Source: Alcaligenes faecalis (GTDB lineage Bacteria; Pseudomonadota; Gammaproteobacteria; Burkholderiales; Burkholderiaceae_B). Taken from it: a DNA stretch of 64,000 bases. Shown piece after piece: positions 1 through 7,712 of the stretch; within the stretch, counting starts at the first letter, position 1, and each line of letters opens with the position of its first letter. The translations under genes and the position numbers were made by a program. Under the pieces are notes generated by a model. That model saw nothing but the letters and a program-made list of their open reading frames with translations. It was not told the DNA's origin and made no database searches. Where the stretch lies: positions 992,001 to 1,056,000 of the forward strand of contig NZ_CP023667.1 of NCBI RefSeq assembly GCF_002443155.1. The letters run 5' to 3'.

Positions 1-111
1 GGCCAGGGTCAGGGCGGCGCTAAGGCCAATGATGCCCGCGCCGATAATAACAACGGTTGAAGAGTCTGGCAGCTCGATAGAGCTGGATACAGGAGTGATG
101 ACGGGAGCCAC
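1..111 (-). CDS. FAD-dependent oxidoreductase, N-terminal fragment (partial)
   Basis: The first 37 codons of a gene that runs off the left edge. Reading leftward from a GTG at 109-111, with an AAGGAG ribosome site 8 bases upstream, it gives a short leader and then VVIIGAGIIGLSAALTLA. This is the beta-alpha-beta Rossmann start (GxGxxG) of DadA/glycine-oxidase-type FAD amine oxidoreductases. It is the third gene of an apparent leftward operon after the cyclodeaminase-like and RidA-like genes, which suggests oxidation of an amine or D-amino acid; that role is inference. Only the dinucleotide-binding fold is visible, so another FAD/NAD(P) enzyme is possible. Confidence 0.7.
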   Translation of the reverse strand, partial: MAPVITPVSSSIELPDSSTVVIIGAGIIGLSAALTLA

Positions 112-196
112 AGCTCGTCTCCTTGGACTGTAGAGTAGACCGGATGTCTCGTTCCATGCGGCGCGACACCGGTCACCGTCAACCGCATGGCGCTTT

Positions 197-619
197 TCAA
201 GGGGTAATGGTCAGCTCTTTGATCGTGCCTTTGGAGGCACCGCGATAGGCCGTCACTTCAATTTCTACCCTGTACTCGGGTGAGCCCAGAGGAGGGCTGG
301 TCATGGTGAGGGTTGGATTGATTCCACGCATTTTTTCACCATATACCTGCATGATGGTGTCCACATCCTCAGGAAACTGGATGAAGACGCGAGCAGCAAC
401 AATATCTGCCAGACAGGCGTCGACTGAGGCCAGTGCGGTTTCGATATTGCTCAGTACTTGCAGTGTTTGTTCGCGCAAGTCGGTGGGAATCAGCTTGGTA
501 CGGGGATTGCGTCCGGCGGTGTTGGACATGAAGATCAGATTGTCGACGGCAACCAAACGCGAGTAGCTGCCCAACTCTTCAAATTTGGAGCCCGTTTTGA
601 CTTTGACGATAGAGGTCAT
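197..619 (-). CDS. RidA/YjgF/UK114-family protein
   Basis: A 140-residue protein of the RidA fold, whose classical members hydrolyse reactive enamine/imine intermediates released by PLP or FAD enzymes. The family core is clear: a central LSNIETALASVDA helix, the ARVFIQ strand and the terminal VEIEVTAY strand. The start is placed at ATG 619, with AGGA upstream, rather than at an in-frame codon 13 residues earlier. The arginine that binds the carboxylate in RidA (Arg105 of E. coli RidA, in the context PARS) is replaced here, where the segment reads NPTLTMT. This therefore looks like one of the subgroups without classical imine deaminase activity. It lies between the cyclodeaminase-like gene and the FAD oxidoreductase on the same strand and probably acts on their intermediates. 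Confidence 0.85.
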   Translation of the reverse strand: MTSIVKVKTGSKFEELGSYSRLVAVDNLIFMSNTAGRNPRTKLIPTDLREQTLQVLSNIETALASVDACLADIVAARVFIQFPEDVDTIMQVYGEKMRGINPTLTMTSPPLGSPEYRVEIEVTAYRGASKGTIKELTITP

Positions 620-693
620 GTTTATGTCCTGAAAGAGGCGGTGATGAAAGCGCCACACAAGGTGGTCAGGGCTGCTTGTGTGGCCACATGGGA

Positions 694-1833
694 TTAACGC
701 AGAACGGGTTCGTCCCAGAGATTGAGGCGGGTACCAATGCCTTGTTTGAGGGCATTGCGATACACCACTGTTCCCCAGGCCACGTCTTCAACCGGCATTC
801 CGCCCACGGACATGATGATGATTTCTTCATCGTTTCGGCGGCCCGGTGCTTCTCCGGCCACGATCTGGCCCAGATCCTCCAGCTGATCGCGGGACATGCG
901 GCCTTCAGCGATCAGATCCATGAAGCGAATCCCTACTACAGGCACACTGGTATGGACGGGTTTGGGGTTCTCTTCGTACCAGGCGTCATATAGACCGATA
1001 TGGTCCAGAACCTTGCGAATTTCGGGGGACTCCATGTCCTGATCGATGTTGCCTAGCGCGGGCATGGCCAGAAAGGTGCCGGGGCGAACCCAGGCGCGCT
1101 TCACCGTGGGATAGGTGGAGGGGTCGCCAACCGCTCCCGAACCACAGAAGGTCACGATGTCACTGTCCCGAACCACAGCTTCATCGGTCTCCACAACCTG
1201 GACCGTGGTGATCTGTGGGAAGGTTTCCGCGAGCCAGGCCAGGAAAGCGTTCAGGTTTTTCTGGCCGCGTCCTTTGACCTTGACGGTGTCAATTTGCGGG
1301 CACACGGCCATAAAGGCAGACAGGGAGGTGCGAGCCATGACACCGGGGCCCAGGATGCCGACCACCTTGGAGTCCTTGCGTGCCAGATGACGCGCACCGA
1401 CACCTGGAATGGCTCCTGTGCGATAGGCGGACAACAGGTTGGCAGACATAAATGCCAATGGTGCTCCGGTGTCCGCGTCATTGAGCACAAACATCAGGAT
1501 GGAGCGTGGCAGCCCCTTTTCCCGGTTTTCTATATTGGAGCCGTACCATTTCATCCCCGCCGTACGGAAACGTCCGCCCAAATAGGCGGGCATGGCCATA
1601 AAGCGCCGGTCAGGGGTCGGTTTTGGCATGTCGGGGAAGGGGGAGTTCTCCGGAAAGACAACAATGGACCCGTGCGAGTTGTTGTTGGCTCCTGCCATTC
1701 GGTAGTCGTTATGGTGCAGCAGGCTGAACATCTCCTCCATCGTATCTACGCAGCTGGCCATATCGGTCACGCCAGCACGAACCATGTCCTGTTCGGACAG
1801 ATAGATAAAGTCGATCTTCGTCGAGGTGCTCAT
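694..1833 (-). CDS. Ornithine cyclodeaminase/mu-crystallin-family protein
   Basis: A 379-residue member of the ornithine cyclodeaminase/mu-crystallin family, which are NAD(P)-dependent enzymes acting on amino acids or cyclic imines. The nucleotide-binding stretch VGILGPGVMARTSLSAF lies near the middle, preceded by the family segment SAYRTGAIPGVGARHLA. At 379 residues it is longer than typical 310-350 residue members because of an insertion around MAGANNNSHGS. Similar long proteins are annotated in databases as 'tyramine oxidase subunit B', which would fit a neighbouring FAD oxidase; this link is from memory and weak. An AAGGA site lies 8 bases before ATG 1833. It is the first gene of the leftward operon and diverges from the AraC regulator. 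Confidence 0.85.
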   Translation of the reverse strand: MSTSTKIDFIYLSEQDMVRAGVTDMASCVDTMEEMFSLLHHNDYRMAGANNNSHGSIVVFPENSPFPDMPKPTPDRRFMAMPAYLGGRFRTAGMKWYGSNIENREKGLPRSILMFVLNDADTGAPLAFMSANLLSAYRTGAIPGVGARHLARKDSKVVGILGPGVMARTSLSAFMAVCPQIDTVKVKGRGQKNLNAFLAWLAETFPQITTVQVVETDEAVVRDSDIVTFCGSGAVGDPSTYPTVKRAWVRPGTFLAMPALGNIDQDMESPEIRKVLDHIGLYDAWYEENPKPVHTSVPVVGIRFMDLIAEGRMSRDQLEDLGQIVAGEAPGRRNDEEIIIMSVGGMPVEDVAWGTVVYRNALKQGIGTRLNLWDEPVLR

Positions 1834-2145
1834 GTCTCATATCCTTGTAGTGCGTTATTTGCAATGACATGGTGCCCCAGCGACGAAGGTGGGGAAATTG
1901 CAAAGTGGGATAGAGAATTTGCAGAATAGGCCAGCTCGCATTGCCATTGATCTGGCGGGTAAATAATAAGGACAGGGGTAAATCCCGATATTGCAAGTAG
2001 CTGATTTTATAAATTATATATAGCGTGAAGCCCCTGATTGATTGAGGCTTGAAGATTTAAGCCGCAAAAAAAAGAAGCGATTTTACAGAGTGGCTTGATG
2101 GCGGTGAGTGTGTAGAAACAGGGAACAAAAGGGGGAGTTGCGAAG
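1834..2145. promoter_or_regulatory. Divergent control region between amine operon and AraC gene
   Basis: A 312-base gap between two diverging genes, so it must hold both promoters and probably the AraC-type operator. The part at 1990-2090 is AT-rich. I could not pick out a convincing -35/-10 pair or operator repeat. Confidence 0.4.
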
Positions 2146-3249
2146 ATGAGCCAGGGTCTTGACGAGTCGGTGGGGGTGGCTTGTGGCTTGGACACGGCCT
2201 GCCCAGATACCGTTAATCCGAATGAGGATAGGCAGGCCACAATACGAACCTTGTATCTGAGTGCTTTGGTTGACGCTTTGTCAGAGCATGGGCATCAGGT
2301 AGATACGCTGTTGCGTGAATACGGCTTTTATCGAAATCAGACGGCAACCCCTTACGAGCGCGTCCCCTTGCATCGCTACGTGTCCTTGCTCGAGCATGCC
2401 GCCAGGAAGTTTGATCGGCCTTATCTGGGATTGGAGATGGGGGCGCAGTTTGGCCTGGAAGAAATGGGGCCATTTCATGCCTTGTTTGTGGCAGCGGGGA
2501 GTTTGCGGGCTACGCTGGATTCGTTTGGCATGTTTCAAGGCCATTGGCAAACCAGAACATCCCTGGATGTGACCGCTCAGGCTGAGACCACGACGCTTAG
2601 TTACCGGATTCAGAATCGGGCCATTTGGCCGCGCAGTCAGGATGCCGAGTTCACGATGGCAGGTATGGCCTTGATGCTCAAGCAACTGGCGACACCCGGC
2701 TGGAAGCCGATTGAAGTTCATTTTGAACATTCGATTGTGGGGCGAGAGCAGACCTTGGAGCGTTTTTTCCGAGCGCCTGTCATTGGCAACCAGGTTGCCA
2801 ATCAGCTGGTGATGCGCAACAGCGACTTGGATCGGCAGTTTTCCCGTGCCAGCGGGTTTCAGGATACCCGGCTCAAGTCTGTGCTGGAGTGTCATTTGCT
2901 GGACCTGATGGGACCAGAGATTACGGTGACGAAAGCTGTGACAGAGCAAGTAGAGGAAGCGATTGCCCGGCGTTTGGGGCGTGCGCCGGTAGATTGCGAT
3001 TCCATTGCTTTGGTTCTGGAGATGTCGGCTCGATCTTTGCGTCGACGCTTGATGGAAGAGGGGGCATCTTTTCGTAGCGTATTGCAGACCGTTCGCCAGG
3101 AGCGAGCACAAGCCATGTTGCAGTCTGCTGATCTGCCTTTGTCCGTCGTTGCCGAGCAGCTCGGTTATTCGGATACCGCGACTTTTTCGCGCGCCTTCAA
3201 AGAGTGGACGCGGGCTTCCCCGCGTCGTTTCTCCAGGCGGCAAAGCTGA
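2146..3249 (+). CDS. AraC-family transcriptional regulator
   Basis: A 367-residue regulator. The N-terminal two thirds match the arabinose-binding-like domain found in OruR/ArgR-type AraC proteins. The last 90 residues hold two helix-turn-helices, the first around LEMSARSLRRRLMEEG and the second ending in the conserved AEQLGYSDTATFSRAFKEW. ATG 2146 follows a GGGGGAG ribosome site. It is transcribed away from the cyclodeaminase/RidA/FAD-oxidoreductase operon across a 312-base gap. The usual reading is that it activates that operon in response to its substrate, but this is inferred from position only. Confidence 0.9.
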   Translation: MSQGLDESVGVACGLDTACPDTVNPNEDRQATIRTLYLSALVDALSEHGHQVDTLLREYGFYRNQTATPYERVPLHRYVSLLEHAARKFDRPYLGLEMGAQFGLEEMGPFHALFVAAGSLRATLDSFGMFQGHWQTRTSLDVTAQAETTTLSYRIQNRAIWPRSQDAEFTMAGMALMLKQLATPGWKPIEVHFEHSIVGREQTLERFFRAPVIGNQVANQLVMRNSDLDRQFSRASGFQDTRLKSVLECHLLDLMGPEITVTKAVTEQVEEAIARRLGRAPVDCDSIALVLEMSARSLRRRLMEEGASFRSVLQTVRQERAQAMLQSADLPLSVVAEQLGYSDTATFSRAFKEWTRASPRRFSRRQS

Positions 3250-3299
3250 GACTGGTGTTTTTTATCCCTTTTCAGCTCCGCCTTTGATGCTTGCCTGGC

Positions 3300-3470
3300 T
3301 CAAACAGCAAACCCAGGTTGCGGTACGCTGTTTTGCACCGTGATGGCTTTCAGTTCCGAGTACATGCTCAAGGTTTCACGGCAATGTTCGCGTCCTATGC
3401 CGCTTTCCTTCATGCCACCAAAGGGCGAGCCGCTCGTCAGGTTGAAGTAACGGTTGATCCAGACGTAGCT
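3300..3470 (-). pseudogene. Aldehyde dehydrogenase C-terminal remnant
   Basis: Reading leftward, this stretch encodes VWINRYFNLTSGSPFGGMKE then SGIGRE and a tail ending YSELKAITVQ. That is the unmistakable C-terminal end of a betaine/gamma-aminobutyraldehyde-type aldehyde dehydrogenase. Only about 55 of roughly 490 residues are present. The catalytic Cys/Glu region and the whole NAD domain are missing, and sequence upstream of about 3470 no longer matches the family. It appears to be the residue of a deletion next to the AraC gene, perhaps of an aldehyde-oxidising step of the same catabolic locus. No plausible start codon belongs to it. Confidence 0.8.
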
Positions 3471-3577
3471 CTGGATACAAGCTGGGCGCCAATTCGTTGG
3501 ATGGTCTATGAGTGCCTTCAAACCGTTAAGGCTCGTCCCTGAAAACAGCGCGCAGGCTGTATGACTGGGGCTGGTTT

Positions 3578-4012
3578 CTACCTGAGCTCACGTACCTTGC
3601 AACGAGTCTTCCCTAACTCGTCCTCTCGGCAAGAGGTAGCCGCGGTACCGTCAGCATCAAAATAAATCCCCATATTTTCTTTCTTGTTGTTGGGCGGGCC
3701 GAAGCGATTGGCCGGGTTTCTGTTCTGCTCAAGCTGGGGTAGGCGGTTGCGCTCCAGTTGCTGTTCTCGTGCCGCTTGGCGTGCCTTTTCCTCATTGTTC
3801 ATCGCCTTCTGGAAGTTTCTGCTGAACTCTGAGTCCTTGGCCGGATCTTTGGGTGTGGCTGCTGAGGGACTCGCTTCGCGTGGCATGACGGACGTCGAGC
3901 GCAACTTTTTAAGATCTTCAGTCGTGACGGAAAAGTTCGGAGAGGCCGCGTGGCTGGCAACGGCGAGGAGACTGAGCAAGCCAACTGCAATAGGGTTCAG
4001 ATATTTGCGCAT
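3578..4012 (-). CDS. Secreted protein of unknown function
   Basis: A 144-residue protein I do not recognise. It begins with a standard signal peptide (MRKYLNPIAVGLLSLLAVASHA, probable cleavage after SHA at about residue 22). The middle third (about residues 70-105) is rich in Glu, Arg, Gln and Asn and likely helical or disordered. Two cysteines near the C-terminus (SCREDELGKTRCKVREL) could form a disulfide in the periplasm. It diverges from the DUF1176 gene across 307 bases. No enzymatic motif is visible. Confidence 0.65.
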   Translation of the reverse strand: MRKYLNPIAVGLLSLLAVASHAASPNFSVTTEDLKKLRSTSVMPREASPSAATPKDPAKDSEFSRNFQKAMNNEEKARQAAREQQLERNRLPQLEQNRNPANRFGPPNNKKENMGIYFDADGTAATSCREDELGKTRCKVRELR

Positions 4013-4319
4013 CAGAATTTACTCGACGTGGATGAGGTTTGATTATCTATCGTTTGATAGACATTGCATGGTTTTTTCGTCTGCATTCTGTACAGAGGAT
4101 TGACACGGGCACGAACGGAAACAGGGTGAGCCAAGTGTCCGCGGCTTAGTCAGATAGCGCCAAGCCTTGCAAGGGGACGATTGAACAGAATAATGTCACG
4201 AACACAGGCGGTCAGACGTTTAATGTGGTTTTCTGACGTGGGTCTGGGAGAACGCATTTAGCGTTGCCGCGACGTAATATGTGCTGTGTATCCAGATAAC
4301 ACCTTAGGGAGGAGAGAAC
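4013..4319. other. Divergent intergenic region, 307 bases
   Basis: Separates two diverging secreted-protein genes. It contains a small palindrome CTATC-GTTT-GATAG near 4047 and a strong GGGAGGAGAG ribosome site just before 4320. No further gene or confident promoter is seen. Confidence 0.4.
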
Positions 4320-5378
4320 ATGAGCGGGCAAAAACAAGATCACAGTGCGTTTTTTTCAGTACGAACCGCCGCCATATCGCTAGCGCTTTGTATGGGAGGT
4401 GCCGCGGCTAATGCTGCGCCAGTGACGTTTTCTCATAAAGACTGGGATCTACGTTGCGATAACACGCTAACCTGCCGCGCCGCCGGTTATGCGGCTGATG
4501 GTGAAGAGCTGGGTTCAACGGTGTTATTGACGCGTAAAGCGGGCAGCGGAGAGCCGGTGGCAAATAGAGTCATGCTTGCACACTACGACGATCCCGAGTG
4601 GCCAAAAGACTCATTGCCAGAACTTGTTATTGCGGGCCGTAAAGCAGGTTCACTGAGTTTTGCGGGGGATGAGTCTTGGCAAATGAGCGAGGCACAGTTA
4701 GCCCAGTTTTTGGCAGCCTTGAAAAAAGACGCCGTAATTTCCTTTCGTGGGAATGGCAACACTTATGCGTTCTCGGGGGCAGGCTCAAGTGCTGTCTTGT
4801 TGAAAATGGATGACGTTCAAGGACGTGTCAATACGCCAGGGGCTATTCTGCGTAAAGGGAAGGGCAGCGAGTCTACGGTCAAGGCACCTATTGCTGCGCC
4901 AGTTATCAACCGTGCCGCGGTAGTGGATAAAAGCTTGCGCCCCATGACAGCGCAAGAGGACGCCTTGATAAGGCCTGTGCTGTTGAAGGTGCTTGCTGCT
5001 GATGAGGAACAATCCTGTAGTGCTGACATGCTGTCCGAGCCATGGGAAATTGCACGATTGAATCAGCAGTTCTCCCTGGTTGGCGCGCCTTGCTGGTTAG
5101 CCGCTTACAACGGTGGGGCAGCCTATTTTGTGATCAATAACAATATGCAGTCTGCTCCGGTGTTAGTGAGTACCAGCGCTACTGATTACGATAATGGAAT
5201 GATCTCGTCCAGCATGAAGGGGCGGGGCTTGGGCGATTGCTGGAGTTACGAGGCATCGGTCTGGGATGGAACCGACTTTGTTGAAAGTGAACGTGGTGAC
5301 ACCGGGCGCTGTGCTCTGATTCGCGCTGGGGGCGCCTGGAATATTCCGGAGCATGTCAGCCAAGTGATCGGGCCGTGA
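4320..5378 (+). CDS. DUF1176 domain-containing periplasmic protein
   Basis: A 352-residue exported protein. The signal peptide covers about residues 1-33 (hydrophobic AAISLALCMGGAAANA, then APVTF). The mature part starts with WDLRCDNTLTCRAAGY, the hallmark opening of the DUF1176 family, and spaced cysteines (DNTLTC, EQSC, GAPC, LGDC, TGRC) suggest periplasmic disulfides. The family's function is unknown. ATG 4320 has a very strong GGAGGAG site 5-8 bases upstream. A rho-independent terminator follows at 5417, so it is probably monocistronic. Confidence 0.85.
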   Translation: MSGQKQDHSAFFSVRTAAISLALCMGGAAANAAPVTFSHKDWDLRCDNTLTCRAAGYAADGEELGSTVLLTRKAGSGEPVANRVMLAHYDDPEWPKDSLPELVIAGRKAGSLSFAGDESWQMSEAQLAQFLAALKKDAVISFRGNGNTYAFSGAGSSAVLLKMDDVQGRVNTPGAILRKGKGSESTVKAPIAAPVINRAAVVDKSLRPMTAQEDALIRPVLLKVLAADEEQSCSADMLSEPWEIARLNQQFSLVGAPCWLAAYNGGAAYFVINNNMQSAPVLVSTSATDYDNGMISSSMKGRGLGDCWSYEASVWDGTDFVESERGDTGRCALIRAGGAWNIPEHVSQVIGP

Positions 5379-5416
5379 GCTTATAAAAAAGCTATCGATG
5401 TGGCCTTGGAGTATTG

Positions 5417-5451
5417 ATCCCCCGGCTTTCGAGCCTGGGGGATTATTTTTT
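5417..5451 (+). terminator. Rho-independent terminator after DUF1176 gene
   Basis: The hairpin ATCCCCCGGC-loop-GCCTGGGGGAT spans 5417-5443 and is followed by TATTTTTTT. It ends the transcript of the upstream DUF1176 gene. Confidence 0.85.
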
Positions 5452-5704
5452 TGGTTCTCAGCTCGGCAATGGTGTGTTGATGAGCGGAGAAACCTAACGG
5501 TTTCTGGGCTGGGTTGCTATGGCCGCTGCATGTTTGGTATTGCTTGCCACATGCCTATTTTCATAAGGCTAGTCGTGGGTTTTTTTTGGGGCCGTCTATG
5601 TGGAATAGTTGAAAGCAGGCGATTAATTGCTTCTGATGTCAGGAAGCTAAACCATTGATTCGATTAAATTATTGATTATTTTATTTCAATGGTTTTAGAT
5701 TAGC
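5452..5704. other. Non-coding stretch with AT-rich inverted repeat 3' of tRNA-Thr
   Basis: No credible gene. An inverted repeat abuts the 3' end of the tRNA: the left arm AGCTAA-ACCATTGA at 5645-5658 and the right arm TCAATGGT...TTAGCT at 5686-5705. The 27-base centre is almost entirely A/T. It could act as the tRNA's terminator or be the scar of an element. Confidence 0.5.
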
Positions 5705-5780
5705 TGGTGCCGATGAAAGGAATCGAACCCTCGACCTTCTCATTACGAATGAGCTGCTCTACCGACTGAGCTACATCGGC
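5705..5780 (-). tRNA. tRNA-Thr (anticodon CGT)
   Basis: Read on the minus strand, the acceptor stem GCCGATG pairs with CATCGGC, followed by an encoded A and CCA end. The D arm is GCTC/GAGC, the anticodon loop is TTCGTAA (CGT, threonine) and the T loop is TTCGATT. The total is 76 bases including CCA. The anticodon stem has the G27:A43 mismatch that I also recall in E. coli tRNA-Thr(CGT). Confidence 0.95.
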
Positions 5781-5888
5781 TAACCTAAGACGATAAGTAT
5801 ATCCTGTTTTTTTCGGGTTTGTAAATTCTGCGCACGCATTTGGGCTGCGACGTGCTATGTTGGGCGTTTTCAGCCTGTGAAGGGGACG

Positions 5889-6275
5889 ATGATGCTGGGG
5901 ATCAAGATCAGTTTGGTGGTAGCGGCTTTCTTGCCTTGGTTGGCGGCGATTTGTGCCAAAGCCGGAGGGGCGGGCTTTACGAATCATGAGCCGCGTCCTT
6001 GGCTGGCCAGCCTGTCGGGGTGGCGTGGACGGGCCAATGCGGCGCAGGCCAATGCATTTGAAGCGCTGCCGTTCTTTTACGCGGCGGTGTTGCTGGCCTT
6101 GTGGTCGGGGGCGGATGCCTTGCGCGTGCAAAGCCTGATGATTTCCTGGATCGTGCTGCGCGTGCTGTATTTGCTGATGTACATATTGGACAAGGCCACC
6201 TTGCGCTCGCTGGTGTGGTTCCTGGCCCTGGCCGTGAATATCTGGATTGTGTTCCTGCCCGTGTTGCGGACTTGA
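5889..6275 (+). CDS. MAPEG-family membrane protein
   Basis: A 128-residue inner membrane protein of the MAPEG family (membrane-associated proteins in eicosanoid and glutathione metabolism), with about four transmembrane helices. The family signature is present: RANAAQANAFEALPFF, with Arg, Asn and Glu spaced as in MAPEG proteins, followed by VLRVLYLLMYILDK. Bacterial members of this small-domain type have no settled function. The start is placed at ATG 5889, where GAAGGGG lies 3-8 bases upstream; a GTG at 5877 is possible but overlaps the ribosome site. It converges on the AI-2E-type transporter gene. Confidence 0.85.
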   Translation: MMLGIKISLVVAAFLPWLAAICAKAGGAGFTNHEPRPWLASLSGWRGRANAAQANAFEALPFFYAAVLLALWSGADALRVQSLMISWIVLRVLYLLMYILDKATLRSLVWFLALAVNIWIVFLPVLRT

Positions 6276-6287
6276 TGAAATGAAGAA

Positions 6288-6327
6288 GGGCCTGTTCGGT
6301 GCTTTGGATCAAGCACGGAACAGGCCC
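6288..6327. repeat. Long hairpin between convergent genes
   Basis: Arms GGGCCTGTTC and GAACAGGCCC enclose a second pairing GTGCTT/AAGCAC. There is no clear T-run on the plus strand and only a weak TTCTTCATTT on the minus strand. It probably assists termination or stabilises transcript ends. Confidence 0.6.
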
Positions 6328-6352
6328 TTGGGTTTGATGTCTGGAAGATCAG

Positions 6353-6382
6353 CAGGCCAGCCTTAAAGCTGGCCTGTTTTTT
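6353..6382 (+). terminator. Rho-independent terminator for the MAPEG gene
   Basis: The stem CAGGCCAGC/GCTGGCCTG with a short TTAAA-type loop is followed by TTTTTT. The T-run overlaps the stop codon of the convergent transporter gene. Confidence 0.85.
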
Positions 6383-7469
6383 ATCTGCCGTTGCTTTCTT
6401 GCTCTTCCGCTTCCACACGGGCGCTGACCGCCGAGGGGAACAGATCCCAGCAGGCAATGAACATGGCAGCGATCAGCGGGCCAATCACAAAACCGTTCAG
6501 GCCGAAAATTGACAAGCCGCCCAGGGTGGAAATAAGGATTATGTAATCCGGAATTTTGGTGTCTTTACCGACCAGCAGGGGGCGCAGCAGGTTGTCCACC
6601 AGGCCAATCACCAAAATACCGAAGGCGGTCAGGATGATGCCGGGGACGTAATGGCCCGAAACAAAGAAGTAGATGGCAACCGGAGCCCAGATCAGCGAGG
6701 CGCCCACAGCAGGCAGCAAGGACAGCACAGCCATCAGCACACCCCAGAACAGGGCGCCTTGAATGTCCAGGAACCAGAACATGACCCCGCCCAGCGCACC
6801 TTGAGTCGCCGCCACAGCGATATTGCCTTTGACGGTGGCGCGTACCACGGTGGTGAATTTGCGGAACAGGTGGGTTTTCTGGCCTTCGCTCAGAGGGATC
6901 AGTTGACGGAAATGACGGCCCAGCTCCACGCCATCGCGCAGCAGAAAGAACAGCATGTACAGCATGATGCCCAGGCTGACCAGGAACTGGAAGGTGTTCT
7001 GGCCTACGTTCAGAGCCTGTTTGGTCAGGAACTGTCCGCCTTGAACAGCAAATTCAGAGAACTTCTCTTGCAGGGATGCAAAGTCATGCAGGCCAAAACG
7101 GGCGGCAAAATCTGTCACGCTAGGAGGTAGCGCATTCAGTATTTTTTGCAAATAGGCACCGGGATTCAGCTGCCCACTATTCATCAAGTCGTACAGAGAG
7201 GCGATTTGTTGAACCAGAGAAATGGAAATCAGGATGACCGGAATAATGACGATCAGAATAATGACCAGCAAACTGATCAGTGCAGATAGAGAACGCCGGC
7301 CTTTGGTTTTAGCCAGCAGCTTGCGTTGCAAGGGGGTAAACAAAATAGCCAGAACGGCACCCCAGAATACGGCGCCATAAAAGGGGAGAAGTATCCAGAC
7401 AAAGGCAGCGGATACGGCGGCCAGCAAAAGCAAAAAAGTATGGAATTGTAGATTTGGCCGGGTGGACAT
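6381..7469 (-). CDS. AI-2E family (PerM/UPF0118) transporter
   Basis: A 362-residue inner membrane protein with about eight transmembrane segments, typical in length for the AI-2E/PerM family. Recognisable family blocks are PFYGAVFWGAVLAILFTPL near the start and the C-terminal VGKDTKIPDYIILISTLGG, then GLNGFVIGPLIAAMF. Members export diverse small molecules or act as Na+/H+ antiporters, so the substrate cannot be named. ATG 7469 is preceded by GGAAAA. It is flanked by non-coding DNA on both sides and appears monocistronic. Confidence 0.9.
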   Translation of the reverse strand: MSTRPNLQFHTFLLLLAAVSAAFVWILLPFYGAVFWGAVLAILFTPLQRKLLAKTKGRRSLSALISLLVIILIVIIPVILISISLVQQIASLYDLMNSGQLNPGAYLQKILNALPPSVTDFAARFGLHDFASLQEKFSEFAVQGGQFLTKQALNVGQNTFQFLVSLGIMLYMLFFLLRDGVELGRHFRQLIPLSEGQKTHLFRKFTTVVRATVKGNIAVAATQGALGGVMFWFLDIQGALFWGVLMAVLSLLPAVGASLIWAPVAIYFFVSGHYVPGIILTAFGILVIGLVDNLLRPLLVGKDTKIPDYIILISTLGGLSIFGLNGFVIGPLIAAMFIACWDLFPSAVSARVEAEEQESNGR

Positions 7470-7712
7470 GGAGTTTTTCCATTAGCGTGAATTTGAGCCG
7501 ATTGTAAGGGGGAATCCTTGCTACGGGCGTGAATCTTGGTATCTGTTTACAGTGTTTTTGTCAGCCTTGGAACCAAGTTACTTTTATATTCTTGTTATAT
7601 GAGTTTTGCGAAGCAGGAGGGCTCCAAAAGCTGCTTTAGGCATGAAGGGCAAGGTGGGGCATTCCTGCTTCCGGAGAGCTTTGCCGGCCTCGTGCAACCA
7701 GGGTTTTCAGCC

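Noticed and set aside
5398-5658. 86-codon plus-strand open frame after the DUF1176 gene
   Set aside because: It runs through the rho-independent terminator and shows no protein-like features.
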